64,000 nucleotides of DNA from Halobellus clavatus. Lineage in GTDB: Archaea > Halobacteriota > Halobacteria > Halobacteriales > Haloferacaceae. The position numbers and the translations under genes are program-made. The stretch spans positions 352,103 through 416,102 of the forward strand of contig NZ_FNPB01000002.1 in NCBI RefSeq assembly GCF_900107195.1. Reading direction: 5' to 3'. The notes beneath the pieces are model-generated. The model saw only the letters and a list, made by a program, of their open reading frames with translations. It searched no databases and was not told the DNA's origin. Position 1 is the first letter of the stretch. Every line of letters starts with the position of its first letter. Shown here piece after piece: positions 17,394 through 25,705 of the stretch.

Positions 17394-18137
17394 CTATGCG
17401 ACTGTGTACGTGACGTCGACCCGCGCAGTGACGGTCACCGGACCGGCATCGAACTGCGTCCCCGACCCGGCCCCCTCGGCGGCTGACTCACGCACCGCAT
17501 AGATCGGTCCAGAACTCCCGATCGAGGCCGATCGGACGCCGGTCACTGCGAGCCCAGCGGCCTCGGCCACGACGTCGGCGTCGGCGCGAGCGTCGGTCAT
17601 CGCGCGCTCAAGCGCCTGGGAGCGGAGTTCCGTGCGAGCCTCGTCGCTCAACGTGAACGCGACGCCGGACACCTCGGTGGCCCTGTTGTCGACGGCGGTG
17701 TCGACGATCTCGCCGGCGGCACTGGGTGTCGTTTCGATCCGGTGGGCGTGGACGGCTTCGTAGCCAGCGATCGTTTGGACGCCCGTCTCGGGATCGAGCT
17801 GTGAGCGCGACGAGAGTCGGAATGAGACCGTCTGCAGCTCGTCGTCCGCGACGCCGGCCGCACGGAGCGCTTCACGCATCCGGGTCGCGTTCGCTGCGAT
17901 CCGATCTCTGACCGCGTCCGCGCTCGCACCACGGGCGGTGACGGCGACCGTCACGACGGCCCGATCGGCGTCGGCGGCGACGGCTCCGGTTCCGGCCGTC
18001 GAAACGGTCCGGACGGCCGGGTGGCTGGCTGTGTCTGCGGCGGCCGTCCCCGGGCCGGACTGTAGCGGGGCGCTACACCCCGCGATCAGGACGAGTGCGG
18101 CGACCACGACGGTGCTGATTCCGAATCTGCGATCCAT
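17394..18137 (-). CDS. SIMPL-domain (DUF541) lipoprotein
   Basis: The 247-residue protein begins with a signal peptide and a lipobox LIAGC with Cys21, so it should be anchored in the outer face of the membrane. The remainder is a SIMPL/DUF541 domain: GTGAVAADADRAVVTVAVTA near the start, the helix with DAVRDRIAANATRMREAL, and the C-terminal VTVTARVDVTYTVA strand. SIMPL proteins form ring-like oligomers in some bacteria; their role is not firmly known. The gene appears monocistronic and convergent with the NOG1 gene. Confidence 0.85.
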   Translation of the reverse strand: MDRRFGISTVVVAALVLIAGCSAPLQSGPGTAAADTASHPAVRTVSTAGTGAVAADADRAVVTVAVTARGASADAVRDRIAANATRMREALRAAGVADDELQTVSFRLSSRSQLDPETGVQTIAGYEAVHAHRIETTPSAAGEIVDTAVDNRATEVSGVAFTLSDEARTELRSQALERAMTDARADADVVAEAAGLAVTGVRSASIGSSGPIYAVRESAAEGAGSGTQFDAGPVTVTARVDVTYTVA

Positions 18138-18210
18138 ATCGCTCGATGGGCGGCTCAGCTATTGAACACGCGCTTGACGCAATGAATCGTTTGTGCCTGC
18201 TCCGGCACCG

Positions 18211-19539
18211 CTACCGCCCGGTTGCCGTCGCTCGGTCGACATCCACGTAGCGGATCTCGACGCGAATCGACTCGTCCCCGAACGGTCCCAGGGGGTCGGG
18301 TGCCAGCGCGGTCACACGATCACGTATCGTATTCGCCACGGACGGCGGTGTCGTCGACGGCGGGTGACCCACCGTCACGACGATCCGTTGCGGCGTCTGC
18401 AGTGGGAACCCCTCGTAGGTCACCGCCAGATCGAGAAGCGTCGCCTCCGGCGGCAACTCCGCTTCGATCGCCGCGGTCGCGCCGCGTTCGAACTCCGACG
18501 TCCGGTAGGAACTGTACGTGAACGCACCGAGCAGTCCCGTCAGGACGAGCAGCACCGCTGCCAGGACTGCGATCCGCTTGAGGGTCGTGGCCCGGGCCTC
18601 CTCCTCGCGGAACCACAACTTCGGCCGGTAGCCCATCCGCCAGAGCACGACGAGCGCGACCAGGTTGATCGCGAGGATGTTGACCAGGACGAGGACCGCC
18701 GAGCCGACGACTGTCTGGGGCTCTCCCCAGGCGATCCCGATGCCCACGACCGCCGTCGGGGGGACGAGCGCCGCCGCGATCATCACGCCGACGAGTGCCG
18801 AGGAGACGCCCGACGCCAGCGAGACGGCCCCTGCAGCGCCCGCCCCGAGCGCGATCACGAGCGAGAGCACGCCCGGCGCGAGGCGCTCACGGACCTCGCC
18901 GATCGCGAAGACCTCCTCGGCGGTGAGTGGCACGATGTTCATCATCCGCAAGAGGAGAGCGAAGAGCGCCGCCGCTCCGATCGCCAGCGCGCCGCCGAGC
19001 GCCTGGAGTTTGATCCCTCGGAGCGCCAGGTCGCGGTCGTCGACGACGGTCCCGACGCTCGCAGCCATCGCGGGTCCGATCAGCGGCGCGATGACCATCG
19101 AGCCGACCACGATCGCGGGCGAGTCCAAGAGGAGTCCCGCGGTTGCCACGACGGCGCTCACCGCGGTCATCAGCACGTACGGGCGAACCGTCGGCGCCAT
19201 CTCGTCGGCGCGGGCCACGAGTTCTTCTCGGGCGATCCGATCGCCGTTACTGGTCTCTTCCTCGTCGGACTCGTAGCGCTCCTTCAGCGCCTCGAAGCGG
19301 TCGGAGACGACCGTCTCCGCCTGTACGATCACCGTGTACGCGTCCCGCTCGATCCCGACACCGCGGAGCTGTTCGAGGACCGGCTCGACGGCGGAGGTGG
19401 GGAGGGGAAACGTGACGACAGCGGTGTAGTCGCGGCCGCTGGTCTCGTCGGAGACGGCGTAGTCGACGCCTTCCTCGTCGAGCACGTCCAGCACGGCCTC
19501 CCGCTTCCCGGTCGGGATCATCACCTGAACGAGTCGCAC
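18211..19539 (-). CDS. DUF389 / TIGR00341-family membrane protein
   Basis: GTG 19539 starts a 442-residue protein. The first 100 residues are a soluble domain (RLVQVMIPTGKREAVLDVL) followed by six or more membrane helices with the DUF389 core VGSMVIAPLIGPAMAASVG and ALVGVMIAAALVPPTAVVG. A C-terminal periplasmic-type domain of about 100 residues follows. Function is unknown; homologues have been suggested to be transporters. A structured repeat element with its own TATA-like box lies 80-180 bp upstream on the same strand. Confidence 0.88.
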   Translation of the reverse strand: MRLVQVMIPTGKREAVLDVLDEEGVDYAVSDETSGRDYTAVVTFPLPTSAVEPVLEQLRGVGIERDAYTVIVQAETVVSDRFEALKERYESDEEETSNGDRIAREELVARADEMAPTVRPYVLMTAVSAVVATAGLLLDSPAIVVGSMVIAPLIGPAMAASVGTVVDDRDLALRGIKLQALGGALAIGAAALFALLLRMMNIVPLTAEEVFAIGEVRERLAPGVLSLVIALGAGAAGAVSLASGVSSALVGVMIAAALVPPTAVVGIGIAWGEPQTVVGSAVLVLVNILAINLVALVVLWRMGYRPKLWFREEEARATTLKRIAVLAAVLLVLTGLLGAFTYSSYRTSEFERGATAAIEAELPPEATLLDLAVTYEGFPLQTPQRIVVTVGHPPSTTPPSVANTIRDRVTALAPDPLGPFGDESIRVEIRYVDVDRATATGR

Positions 19540-19618
19540 GTCCGTCGCTCACGCCGGTGCGACAAGAATCCGGCGGGTCCAGTGGCCGCTCACCGTCCGG
19601 TGACAACAGAGCGAACAG

Positions 19619-19718
19619 CCGGCACGACCGCTTCCACGCCGCTGTGCCGGACAACCGCTGTGCGGCGTGGAACAACCCTCAGCGCACGCCGTTGTTGGCC
19701 GCGCCTTCGGAGATAAAC
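19619..19718 (-). ncRNA. Pseudoknot element copy 1 (candidate structured RNA)
   Basis: Four segments interleave: CCGGCAC (19619-19625), CCACGCCGC (19634-19642), GTGCCGG (19644-19650) and GCGGCGTGG (19662-19670). Segment 1 pairs with 3 and segment 2 with 4, all Watson-Crick, giving an H-type pseudoknot. The loop ACAACCGCTGT and a block GTTGTTGGCC are shared with two other copies. A TATA-like box (plus-strand GATAAAC, 19712-19718) in the same relative place suggests transcription on the minus strand, toward the DUF389 gene. Strand and function are inferred. Confidence 0.55.
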
Positions 19719-19784
19719 CATCGGTCCCTCGATCCACCGACGCCGCCCAAGCACTCATACGCTGGCGGTACGCACACACTGCTG

Positions 19785-20468
19785 ATGCGGCGCGTTTCGG
19801 TATCGAACCTCCTCATGCCGTTCGAGAACGGCCTGCGGCCGGTCTTCGCCGATCACCGGTCGTTATCGGCGCCCGTCACCGACTTGCTCGTCGTGATCGT
19901 CTGTGCGGTCTACGCTGTCCAGGCGTTCCAGACCGCGCTGTGGGGGGCGCCCTCGGTCTTCGTGACGACCAACTACGTGTATCTCCGCGCGCCCTGGCTC
20001 GCGTGGCCGCTGTCGCCGCTGCTCCACGGCGGCCTCGTCCACGTGATTCCGAACGTGGTGACGCTCTTCGCCTTCGGCCGGATTGCGGAGGCGACGCTCC
20101 CGGGACGCCGCTACGCCTCGATGGCGCTCGTGGCTTCCGTCGCGTCGATCGGCGCACTCGCCGCGTGGAGCCTCGCCTTCGGTTCGGGTCCGCAAGCCGT
20201 CTACGGCATCAGCGGCGTCGTGTTCGCTGTCGGCGGCTTCGCCATCGCGTACTTCCCCCGACACCGACGCGCGACGGACCTCGAACTCCTCGCGACCCTG
20301 TTCGGAGCGTGCGCGCTCGCACTCGTCGCGACCGAGTCGATAGCCGCGCTCGTCCTCGCCTCGCCCGCGACGGCCAACGTGGGGCACACCGCGGGCCTTC
20401 TCGTCGGCGTCGCGACGGGACTCTGGACCCCGCTCCGGCACGACGACGGGGGCCGAACGGCTCGCTGA
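19785..20468 (+). CDS. Rhomboid-family intramembrane serine protease
   Basis: Starting at ATG 19785 (MRRVSVSNLL) the product has 227 residues and six membrane helices. The catalytic dyad is Ser143 in YGISGVVFA and His201 in NVGHTAGLLVG. The conserved HVIPN (His86 to Asn90) that lines the oxyanion region in rhomboids is also present. Rhomboids cleave membrane-spanning substrates within the bilayer; in haloarchaea they have been linked to surface glycoprotein processing. The in-frame ORF extends far upstream but those residues overlap the pseudoknot element and look non-coding. Met11 (19815) is a possible later start. Confidence 0.88.
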   Translation: MRRVSVSNLLMPFENGLRPVFADHRSLSAPVTDLLVVIVCAVYAVQAFQTALWGAPSVFVTTNYVYLRAPWLAWPLSPLLHGGLVHVIPNVVTLFAFGRIAEATLPGRRYASMALVASVASIGALAAWSLAFGSGPQAVYGISGVVFAVGGFAIAYFPRHRRATDLELLATLFGACALALVATESIAALVLASPATANVGHTAGLLVGVATGLWTPLRHDDGGRTAR

Positions 20469-20573
20469 TTCGGCACTCCTCGGGAGGCTGGACGCACCGT
20501 GGTCCCCGCCCCTGCGGCAGCCACACGAGCGAATCAGTACATTCAACCCGGACCCAGTGCCTTGAGACGGGTA

Positions 20574-22640
20574 GTGAAGCTCAAGCGTGCCTTTCTGCTC
20601 TCACTGCTGCTCGTGGCCACGGTCCTCTCGGGCGCAGTCGTACTCGGGTTCCAGGAGTACAAAGACACGCTGTACGCCCAGGAACGGACGGAGGTCACGC
20701 ACTCGGCCGAACACGTCGACGTCGCGCTCGAACGAGAGCTCGAATCGCTGCAACGGACGGTGTCGGTCGCAGCGACCAACCCTGCCCTCGGCCGTCACGG
20801 CAGCGATGCGCAGCGCCGCGCGCTCGCGACGTTCCTGAACCGTTCGACGTTCGCGGGCGCTTCCGTCGTCGCCGCCAACGGCACGATGACCACTATCGTC
20901 TCCGACATCTCTCCGGAGACGAGGCGCGAATTGATCGGCGCTGACTTCAGCGACCGCGAGTACGTCCGGCGAGCGCTCGCGGGAGAAACCTACGTCAGCG
21001 ACCCGGTCCAGGCGGACTCGGGGAACTACATCATCACGGTCAGTACGCCCATCCATCGCGACGGCCGCGTCGTCGGAACGCTCAACGCGGCGTTTCACCT
21101 GGCTGACGAGGACCTGTTCGACTCGTTCGCCGAAACCCTCGATTCGGGGCAGCAGTTGACGGTGTACTCGCGTGACGAGGGTGTCATTTACGCCTCCGAC
21201 GGCGCGCCTGCACACGACTTCGGCCACAACGCGACGATCAGCCAGACGGGGTGGACCGTCAGCGTTACCAAGAACCGTGCCACGGTGGAATCGACGATCC
21301 GAACGGTGACTGCCTTCCAGGTCGGTTCACTCCTGGCGGTCCTCGGACTGTTCTCGGGGCTCGGCTGGTGGGTCTATCGACGAAACATCCGACAACTCGG
21401 CCGCCTCCTTGGGGGGTTCCGTGCGCTCGAATCAGGGCGGTACGGCGTCGAAATCACGCTCGACGATGCGGAGGAGTGGCAACAGATCGAGCACGGGTTC
21501 AACCGCCTCAGCCGAACCATCGAAGCGTCTCGTGCCGAGCGCCGGGGTCGAGAGCGCGCCCTCGAACGCGAGCGGGATCGCTTCGAGGCGCTCTTCGAGG
21601 GCGTGCCCGAACCCGTCGTCAGCGTGGAACTCACCGACGACGGTGCGATCCTCCGAGACGTCAACGAGGCGTTCGAGCGAACGTTCGGCTACGACGCCGA
21701 GACCGCACTCGGGCGTGACGTCAACGACCTGATCGTCCCCGACGAGGACGACATCGCCGCGGAAGCCGCCGCGATCGACGACGAGGCCACGGCCGGCGAA
21801 CAGGTCACGCGTGAGGTCGAGCGACAGACTCGCGACGGGCGCCACGATTTCCTGTTCCGCTCGGCGCCGATCAACGCCGGCGACGACGCCTCGCGGCAGT
21901 TCGGCGTCTACATCGACATCACCGACCGCAACGAGTACGAGAGCCGTCTCAGAGAGCAGCGTGACAACCTCGATCTCCTCAATCAGGTCGTCCGCCACGA
22001 CATCCGCAACGACCTCCAGTTGGTGACCGCGTACGCGGACTTCCTCGCCGACAGTTACGCCGACGACGCGGGAGACGAGACGCGCACCGAACGGACGTAC
22101 GTCGAGAAGATTCGTGACAGCGCCGCCCACGCGGTCGAACTCACCGAGACCGCACGAAACCTCGCCGACGTGATGCTCGCCGAGGACGACGACCGACGGC
22201 CGATGCCACTCCGGCAGGCGATCGAGAGCGAAGTCGAGAAACTCGACGCTGAGACCACCGAAGCCGTCGTCACGGTCGACGGGCCGCTTCCGGACGTGTC
22301 GGTGTCGGCCAACGACCTCCTCGGGTCGGTGTTCCGGAACCTCCTCTCGAACGCCGTCCAGCACAACGACAGCCCCGTCCCGGAGGTCCGCGTCTCGGCG
22401 TCGACCGTCGACGACGGCGACGCCGTCCGCGTGCGCGTCGCCGACAACGGCCCCGGCATCCCCGACGCGCGCAAAGGCGACATCTTCGGCAAGGGCGAGA
22501 AGGGCCTCGAGAGCAGCGGGACCGGACTCGGCCTGTATCTCGTCCGGACGCTCGTCGAGCTCTACGGCGGCGACGTCTGGGTCGAAGACGGCGACCCCGA
22601 GGGCGCGGTCTTCGTCGTCGAACTCCCGGTCACCGACTGA
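20574..22640 (+). CDS. Sensor histidine kinase with extracellular Cache-like domain, HAMP and PAS
   Basis: I favour GTG 20574 (688 residues, VKLKRAFLLSLL) because the transmembrane helix begins 5 residues later; an upstream in-frame codon at 20499 cannot be excluded. Order: TM1, an extracellular Cache-like sensor (about 30-260, with YVRRALAGETYVSDPV and a NYIITVSTPIHR strand), TM2, HAMP-like linker, PAS (about 340-460), then a histidine kinase core with the haloarchaeal H-box VVRHDIRND (His near 475) and ATP-lid motifs NLLSNAVQHN, VADNGPGIP and GTGLGLYLV. The ligand is probably a small molecule outside the cell. Confidence 0.92.
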   Translation: MKLKRAFLLSLLLVATVLSGAVVLGFQEYKDTLYAQERTEVTHSAEHVDVALERELESLQRTVSVAATNPALGRHGSDAQRRALATFLNRSTFAGASVVAANGTMTTIVSDISPETRRELIGADFSDREYVRRALAGETYVSDPVQADSGNYIITVSTPIHRDGRVVGTLNAAFHLADEDLFDSFAETLDSGQQLTVYSRDEGVIYASDGAPAHDFGHNATISQTGWTVSVTKNRATVESTIRTVTAFQVGSLLAVLGLFSGLGWWVYRRNIRQLGRLLGGFRALESGRYGVEITLDDAEEWQQIEHGFNRLSRTIEASRAERRGRERALERERDRFEALFEGVPEPVVSVELTDDGAILRDVNEAFERTFGYDAETALGRDVNDLIVPDEDDIAAEAAAIDDEATAGEQVTREVERQTRDGRHDFLFRSAPINAGDDASRQFGVYIDITDRNEYESRLREQRDNLDLLNQVVRHDIRNDLQLVTAYADFLADSYADDAGDETRTERTYVEKIRDSAAHAVELTETARNLADVMLAEDDDRRPMPLRQAIESEVEKLDAETTEAVVTVDGPLPDVSVSANDLLGSVFRNLLSNAVQHNDSPVPEVRVSASTVDDGDAVRVRVADNGPGIPDARKGDIFGKGEKGLESSGTGLGLYLVRTLVELYGGDVWVEDGDPEGAVFVVELPVTD

Positions 22641-22732
22641 GCACTCGTCGGGCGACGCCTCGTCGACCCACCCCGGACGCCCCGTCGTCGCGGGGAGTAG
22701 AATTATGATGGATCGTTTCATCGGTGGGAACG

Positions 22733-22966
22733 ATGGAAGACGAAGAGTACGACGAACTCACCACGTCACTGACGCCGCACGAGTCGGCCGGCGGGGTGAC
22801 GACGTACCGGAACACAGTGGCGATCGCCTGTCCCGCGTGCGGTGACCCGTTCGACGACCTGGTCATCTGCGAGGACGAGTACAACAGCCTCGAGCTCAGT
22901 ATGCTTTTGGACCTCTGCGTAACCACCCACGAGAACGAGGTCCTCCTGTTCACCCACAAGCACTGA
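22733..22966 (+). CDS. Small CxxC protein of a haloarchaeal family
   Basis: ATG 22733 (MEDEEYDELT) gives 77 residues. One CPAC pair near residue 30 and two later cysteines (VICEDE, LDLCVTTHENEV) could form a zinc site. The C-terminus LLFTHKH is conserved-looking. I recall similar proteins labelled flagella-cluster-like or DUF7385 but cannot confirm this. A TATA-like AATTATGA at 22701-22708 lies 28 bp upstream, consistent with a leaderless mRNA. Convergent with the RNB gene. Confidence 0.6.
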   Translation: MEDEEYDELTTSLTPHESAGGVTTYRNTVAIACPACGDPFDDLVICEDEYNSLELSMLLDLCVTTHENEVLLFTHKH

Positions 22967-23020
22967 GCCCGCGGGTCGCCGCTGCGACGGGGACGACAGG
23001 GTCGCCTGCGTTCAGGCGTC

Positions 23021-24358
23021 TCACGCCGACCGCTGATCGATCTCCTCAGGCGGCAGACCCTCTTCGTTGACGACCTCGCCGTCCTCGTCGACGGTATGGA
23101 CGCCGCGGTTGTTGACCGCGTGAGGGTCGAGACTGACCTCTTCGAGGAACTGCTTGTAGAGCCGCTCGGCCGTCTCGCCGTCCTTCTGCCGCTCGGACGC
23201 CCGGTCGCACAGTTCCACGAGGTCCTCCGGCACGTCGTTCTCGTGGACGATCCAGTGGTTGATCAGGTCCGACAGCCGCCGGATAGGGGAGGTGAAGTGG
23301 CCGTAGATGTCGAAGTTGAGCGCGTAGTGGCCCCCGAAGGGATCGTTCATATACTTCGCGCGGGGCATCACCTTCAGCACTGCCCGCTGAATCTTGTTGA
23401 GCGCTCGCGAGTCGGAGTTCTCCAGGGCGTCGTTGACGGCCTTCCGCGGGTCGTCCCACGAGGCGCCGGACATATTCACACCGTTGAGATCGTTGATCTC
23501 CCGAAGCGCGTCGTCCCACTGGTCCGGCGTCGGTTGCGGGTGGACGCGGTACATCGCCTCGACGCCCCGGTTCCACATCAGTTCGTGCGTGACGGCCTTG
23601 TTGGCCTTCAGCATACACTCCTCGATGATCGTGTGCGCCCGGTCGCGGCTCGGATTCAACACCAGCGACCCGTCCTCCTTGCGCTGCTCGTGGAGTTGGT
23701 CGGCGAGTTCGTAGACCAGCACGTTCTCCTCGTGCAGCGGTGCGTCGGGGTCGTCGAGGCGGTTCTCACACTGGGTGTAGGTCAGGCGCTCGTCCGAGTG
23801 GATGACCGACTTGTAGATCTCGACGGACTCGAACGACAGCGTCTCCTTGTCGATCTCCATCTCGACGGTGTGTGCCAGTCGGTCCTCCTGCGGCACGAGT
23901 GAACAGACCGTCTCCGCGAGCACTGGCGGCAGCATATGGATCGTGTACCCGGGAAGATAAACGGTGTTGCCTCGCTCGACGGCCTCCGCCCACATCTCGG
24001 AGTCGGGGTGGACGTAGTGGGTCACGTCGGCGATGTGGACCCACAGCGTGTACGTCTCCTCGTCCTCGTCGATGCTGAGCGCGTCGTCGAAGTCCTGCGC
24101 ATCGATCGGGTCGGTCGTCCACGTGGTGAGGTCCCGCAGGTCCGTCCGGTGTTCGAGTTCGTCTTCGATCTCCGCTTGGATACCCTCCGTCCGCGAACGG
24201 GCCTCAGAGAGCACCGCCGACGGGAACCCGTCCTTGATCTCGAACTCCTCGAAGAGTTCCTCGCGTTTCTCGGCCATCTGCCGGGCGACGTCGATAGAAA
24301 CTTCGACGGGGCCTTGCCCCTCGGCCGTCCCGGCCTGTGACTGCGCGTCGTTTGACAT
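23021..24358 (-). CDS. rnr: RNB-domain exoribonuclease (RNase R/II-like)
   Basis: Start is ATG 24358 (MSNDAQSQAG), 445 residues; the same frame stays open far upstream but that part is the shadow of azlC. The RNB catalytic block is DPIDAQDFDDALSID with the metal-binding aspartates, followed by HIADVTHYV, LPPVLAETVCSL and the C-terminal GHYALNFDIYGHFTSPIRR signature. There are no cold-shock or S1 domains, as in other haloarchaeal RNase R proteins. It degrades RNA 3' to 5'. Haloarchaea carry both this enzyme and an exosome, and dnaG of the latter is at 5.1 kb. Confidence 0.93.
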   Translation of the reverse strand: MSNDAQSQAGTAEGQGPVEVSIDVARQMAEKREELFEEFEIKDGFPSAVLSEARSRTEGIQAEIEDELEHRTDLRDLTTWTTDPIDAQDFDDALSIDEDEETYTLWVHIADVTHYVHPDSEMWAEAVERGNTVYLPGYTIHMLPPVLAETVCSLVPQEDRLAHTVEMEIDKETLSFESVEIYKSVIHSDERLTYTQCENRLDDPDAPLHEENVLVYELADQLHEQRKEDGSLVLNPSRDRAHTIIEECMLKANKAVTHELMWNRGVEAMYRVHPQPTPDQWDDALREINDLNGVNMSGASWDDPRKAVNDALENSDSRALNKIQRAVLKVMPRAKYMNDPFGGHYALNFDIYGHFTSPIRRLSDLINHWIVHENDVPEDLVELCDRASERQKDGETAERLYKQFLEEVSLDPHAVNNRGVHTVDEDGEVVNEEGLPPEEIDQRSA

Positions 24359-24469
24359 ACGTGTTGATACTTGGGTGAGGTAGTTAGTGGTGTCGCACGG
24401 CCCGCTCGAGGACCGACGGACTCCGGTCCGAAGCGGTAGCGGTTTAGTCGGCCCGTTCGAGATCCGACC

Positions 24470-25207
24470 GTGTCCCGCGTTCGGATCCCGCCGGAAATCG
24501 GTCGCGGCCTCCGCGACGCTGCGCCCGTTCTGCTCGGCGTCGCGCCGTTCGGACTCGTCGCGGGGGCCGCCGCAGTCGACGCCGGTCTGACGCCGCTCCA
24601 GGCGGTCGGCCTCTCGGTCGTCGTCTTCGCGGGGGCGTCGCAGTTGGCCGCGATCGACCTGTTCGGCAGCAACGCCGAACTCCTGGTGATCGTGTTCACT
24701 GGCGTCGTGATCAACCTCCGTATGTTGATGTACTCCGCGTCGATCGCGCCGCGGTTCCGCGTTCTGCGCTCGTGGTGGAAATCGCTCTGCGCGTACGTCC
24801 TCACCGATCAGGCGTACGCGCTCTCGATCGCGCGCTACGCCGACGAGGAACTGGACCCGACCGAACGGCGCAACTACTACCTCGCCGTCGGGGTGTCGCT
24901 GTGGATCGTCTGGCAGAGCTGTACGATCCTGGGTATCGTCGCCGGCGCGCGCATCCCCGACGCCTGGGGCCTCGAGTTCGCCGTGCCACTCGTGTTCTTG
25001 AGCCTGCTCGTCCCCGCCGTCTCGTCGCTGCCGACGGTCGTCGCCGCGGTCGTCGGCGGCACGGTCGCCGTCGTCGGCACGGTCGTCTCGGTCCCGTTCG
25101 ACCTCGGCATCATCGCCGGCGGGGTCGCTGGCGTCGCCGCCGGTGTCGCCGCCGACGCGGTCGTCGGCGGATCGGGATCGACGTCCGAGCACGGGGGTGA
25201 GCACTGA
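24470..25207 (+). CDS. azlC: AzlC-family branched-chain amino acid exporter subunit
   Basis: GTG 24470 starts a 245-residue protein with AzlC hallmarks: DAAPVLLGVAPFGLVAGAAA near the N-terminus, VVFAGASQLAAIDLF, and NLRMLMYSASIAP. It forms a membrane exporter with AzlD; characterised relatives export branched-chain amino acids or analogues. The final codons overlap the azlD start by one base, so the two subunits are translationally coupled. The gene is divergent from the RNB exonuclease gene. Confidence 0.9.
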   Translation: MSRVRIPPEIGRGLRDAAPVLLGVAPFGLVAGAAAVDAGLTPLQAVGLSVVVFAGASQLAAIDLFGSNAELLVIVFTGVVINLRMLMYSASIAPRFRVLRSWWKSLCAYVLTDQAYALSIARYADEELDPTERRNYYLAVGVSLWIVWQSCTILGIVAGARIPDAWGLEFAVPLVFLSLLVPAVSSLPTVVAAVVGGTVAVVGTVVSVPFDLGIIAGGVAGVAAGVAADAVVGGSGSTSEHGGEH

Positions 25208-25542
25208 TGGTCACCGAGTACGGGCCCGTCTCGATCTGGAGCGTCGTCGTCGCGCTCGGCGTCCTCACGTTCTCGATCCGGGCGTCGTTCATCTACCTCT
25301 TCGGCCGGATCGACGAGGTCCCAGACCGCCTCAGCAACGCGCTCCGCTTCGTCCCGCCGGCGGTCTTCGCCGCGCTCGCCGTCCCGGCCTTCGTCGCGCC
25401 GGAGGGCGCGATCGCGGTCGTCGGCAACGAACGCCTCGTCGCCGGCGTCGTCGCGGCCGCCGTCACGTGGTACGTCGACGACGTTTTCGCGACAATCGTC
25501 GTGGGGATGGGGACGCTCTGGATCCTCCGATTCGGGCTCTGA
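25207..25542 (+). CDS. azlD: AzlD-family branched-chain amino acid exporter subunit
   Basis: The 111-residue protein has three to four helices and the AzlD motif TFSIRASFIYLFGR followed by ALRFVPPAVFAALAVPA. The ATG overlaps the azlC TGA (TGATG arrangement). AzlD is the small partner of AzlC, and both are needed for export in studied systems. Confidence 0.9.
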   Translation: MVTEYGPVSIWSVVVALGVLTFSIRASFIYLFGRIDEVPDRLSNALRFVPPAVFAALAVPAFVAPEGAIAVVGNERLVAGVVAAAVTWYVDDVFATIVVGMGTLWILRFGL

Positions 25543-25673
25543 GCGTCGTCTCGTGTCGGTGTCGCCCGCTGCGGTCCGCCGGCCGCTCCGGGACAGCGCC
25601 GCCCGCCGAATGAACCACGAACATCCAGTCTGCCGTTCAACCGCGAACAACGGAACGGCCTCAGAACTACTGC

Positions 25674-25682
25674 ACATTTAAT
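25674..25682 (+). promoter_or_regulatory. TATA box of the acyl-CoA ligase gene
   Basis: CATTTAATT lies about 28 bp before ATG 25706, so the transcript is probably leaderless. Confidence 0.6.
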
Positions 25683-25705
25683 TCCCGGCGGCGCGTCGTG
25701 CCGCT

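Noticed and set aside
19557..19784. Extended N-terminus of the rhomboid frame
   Set aside because: It overlaps the pseudoknot element and lacks hydrophobic or conserved features; ATG 19785 or 19815 fits better.
24359..25204. Upstream extension of the RNB exonuclease frame across azlC
   Set aside because: The added 280 residues are Arg/Asp-rich and antisense to azlC. The conserved protein begins at MSNDAQSQAG.
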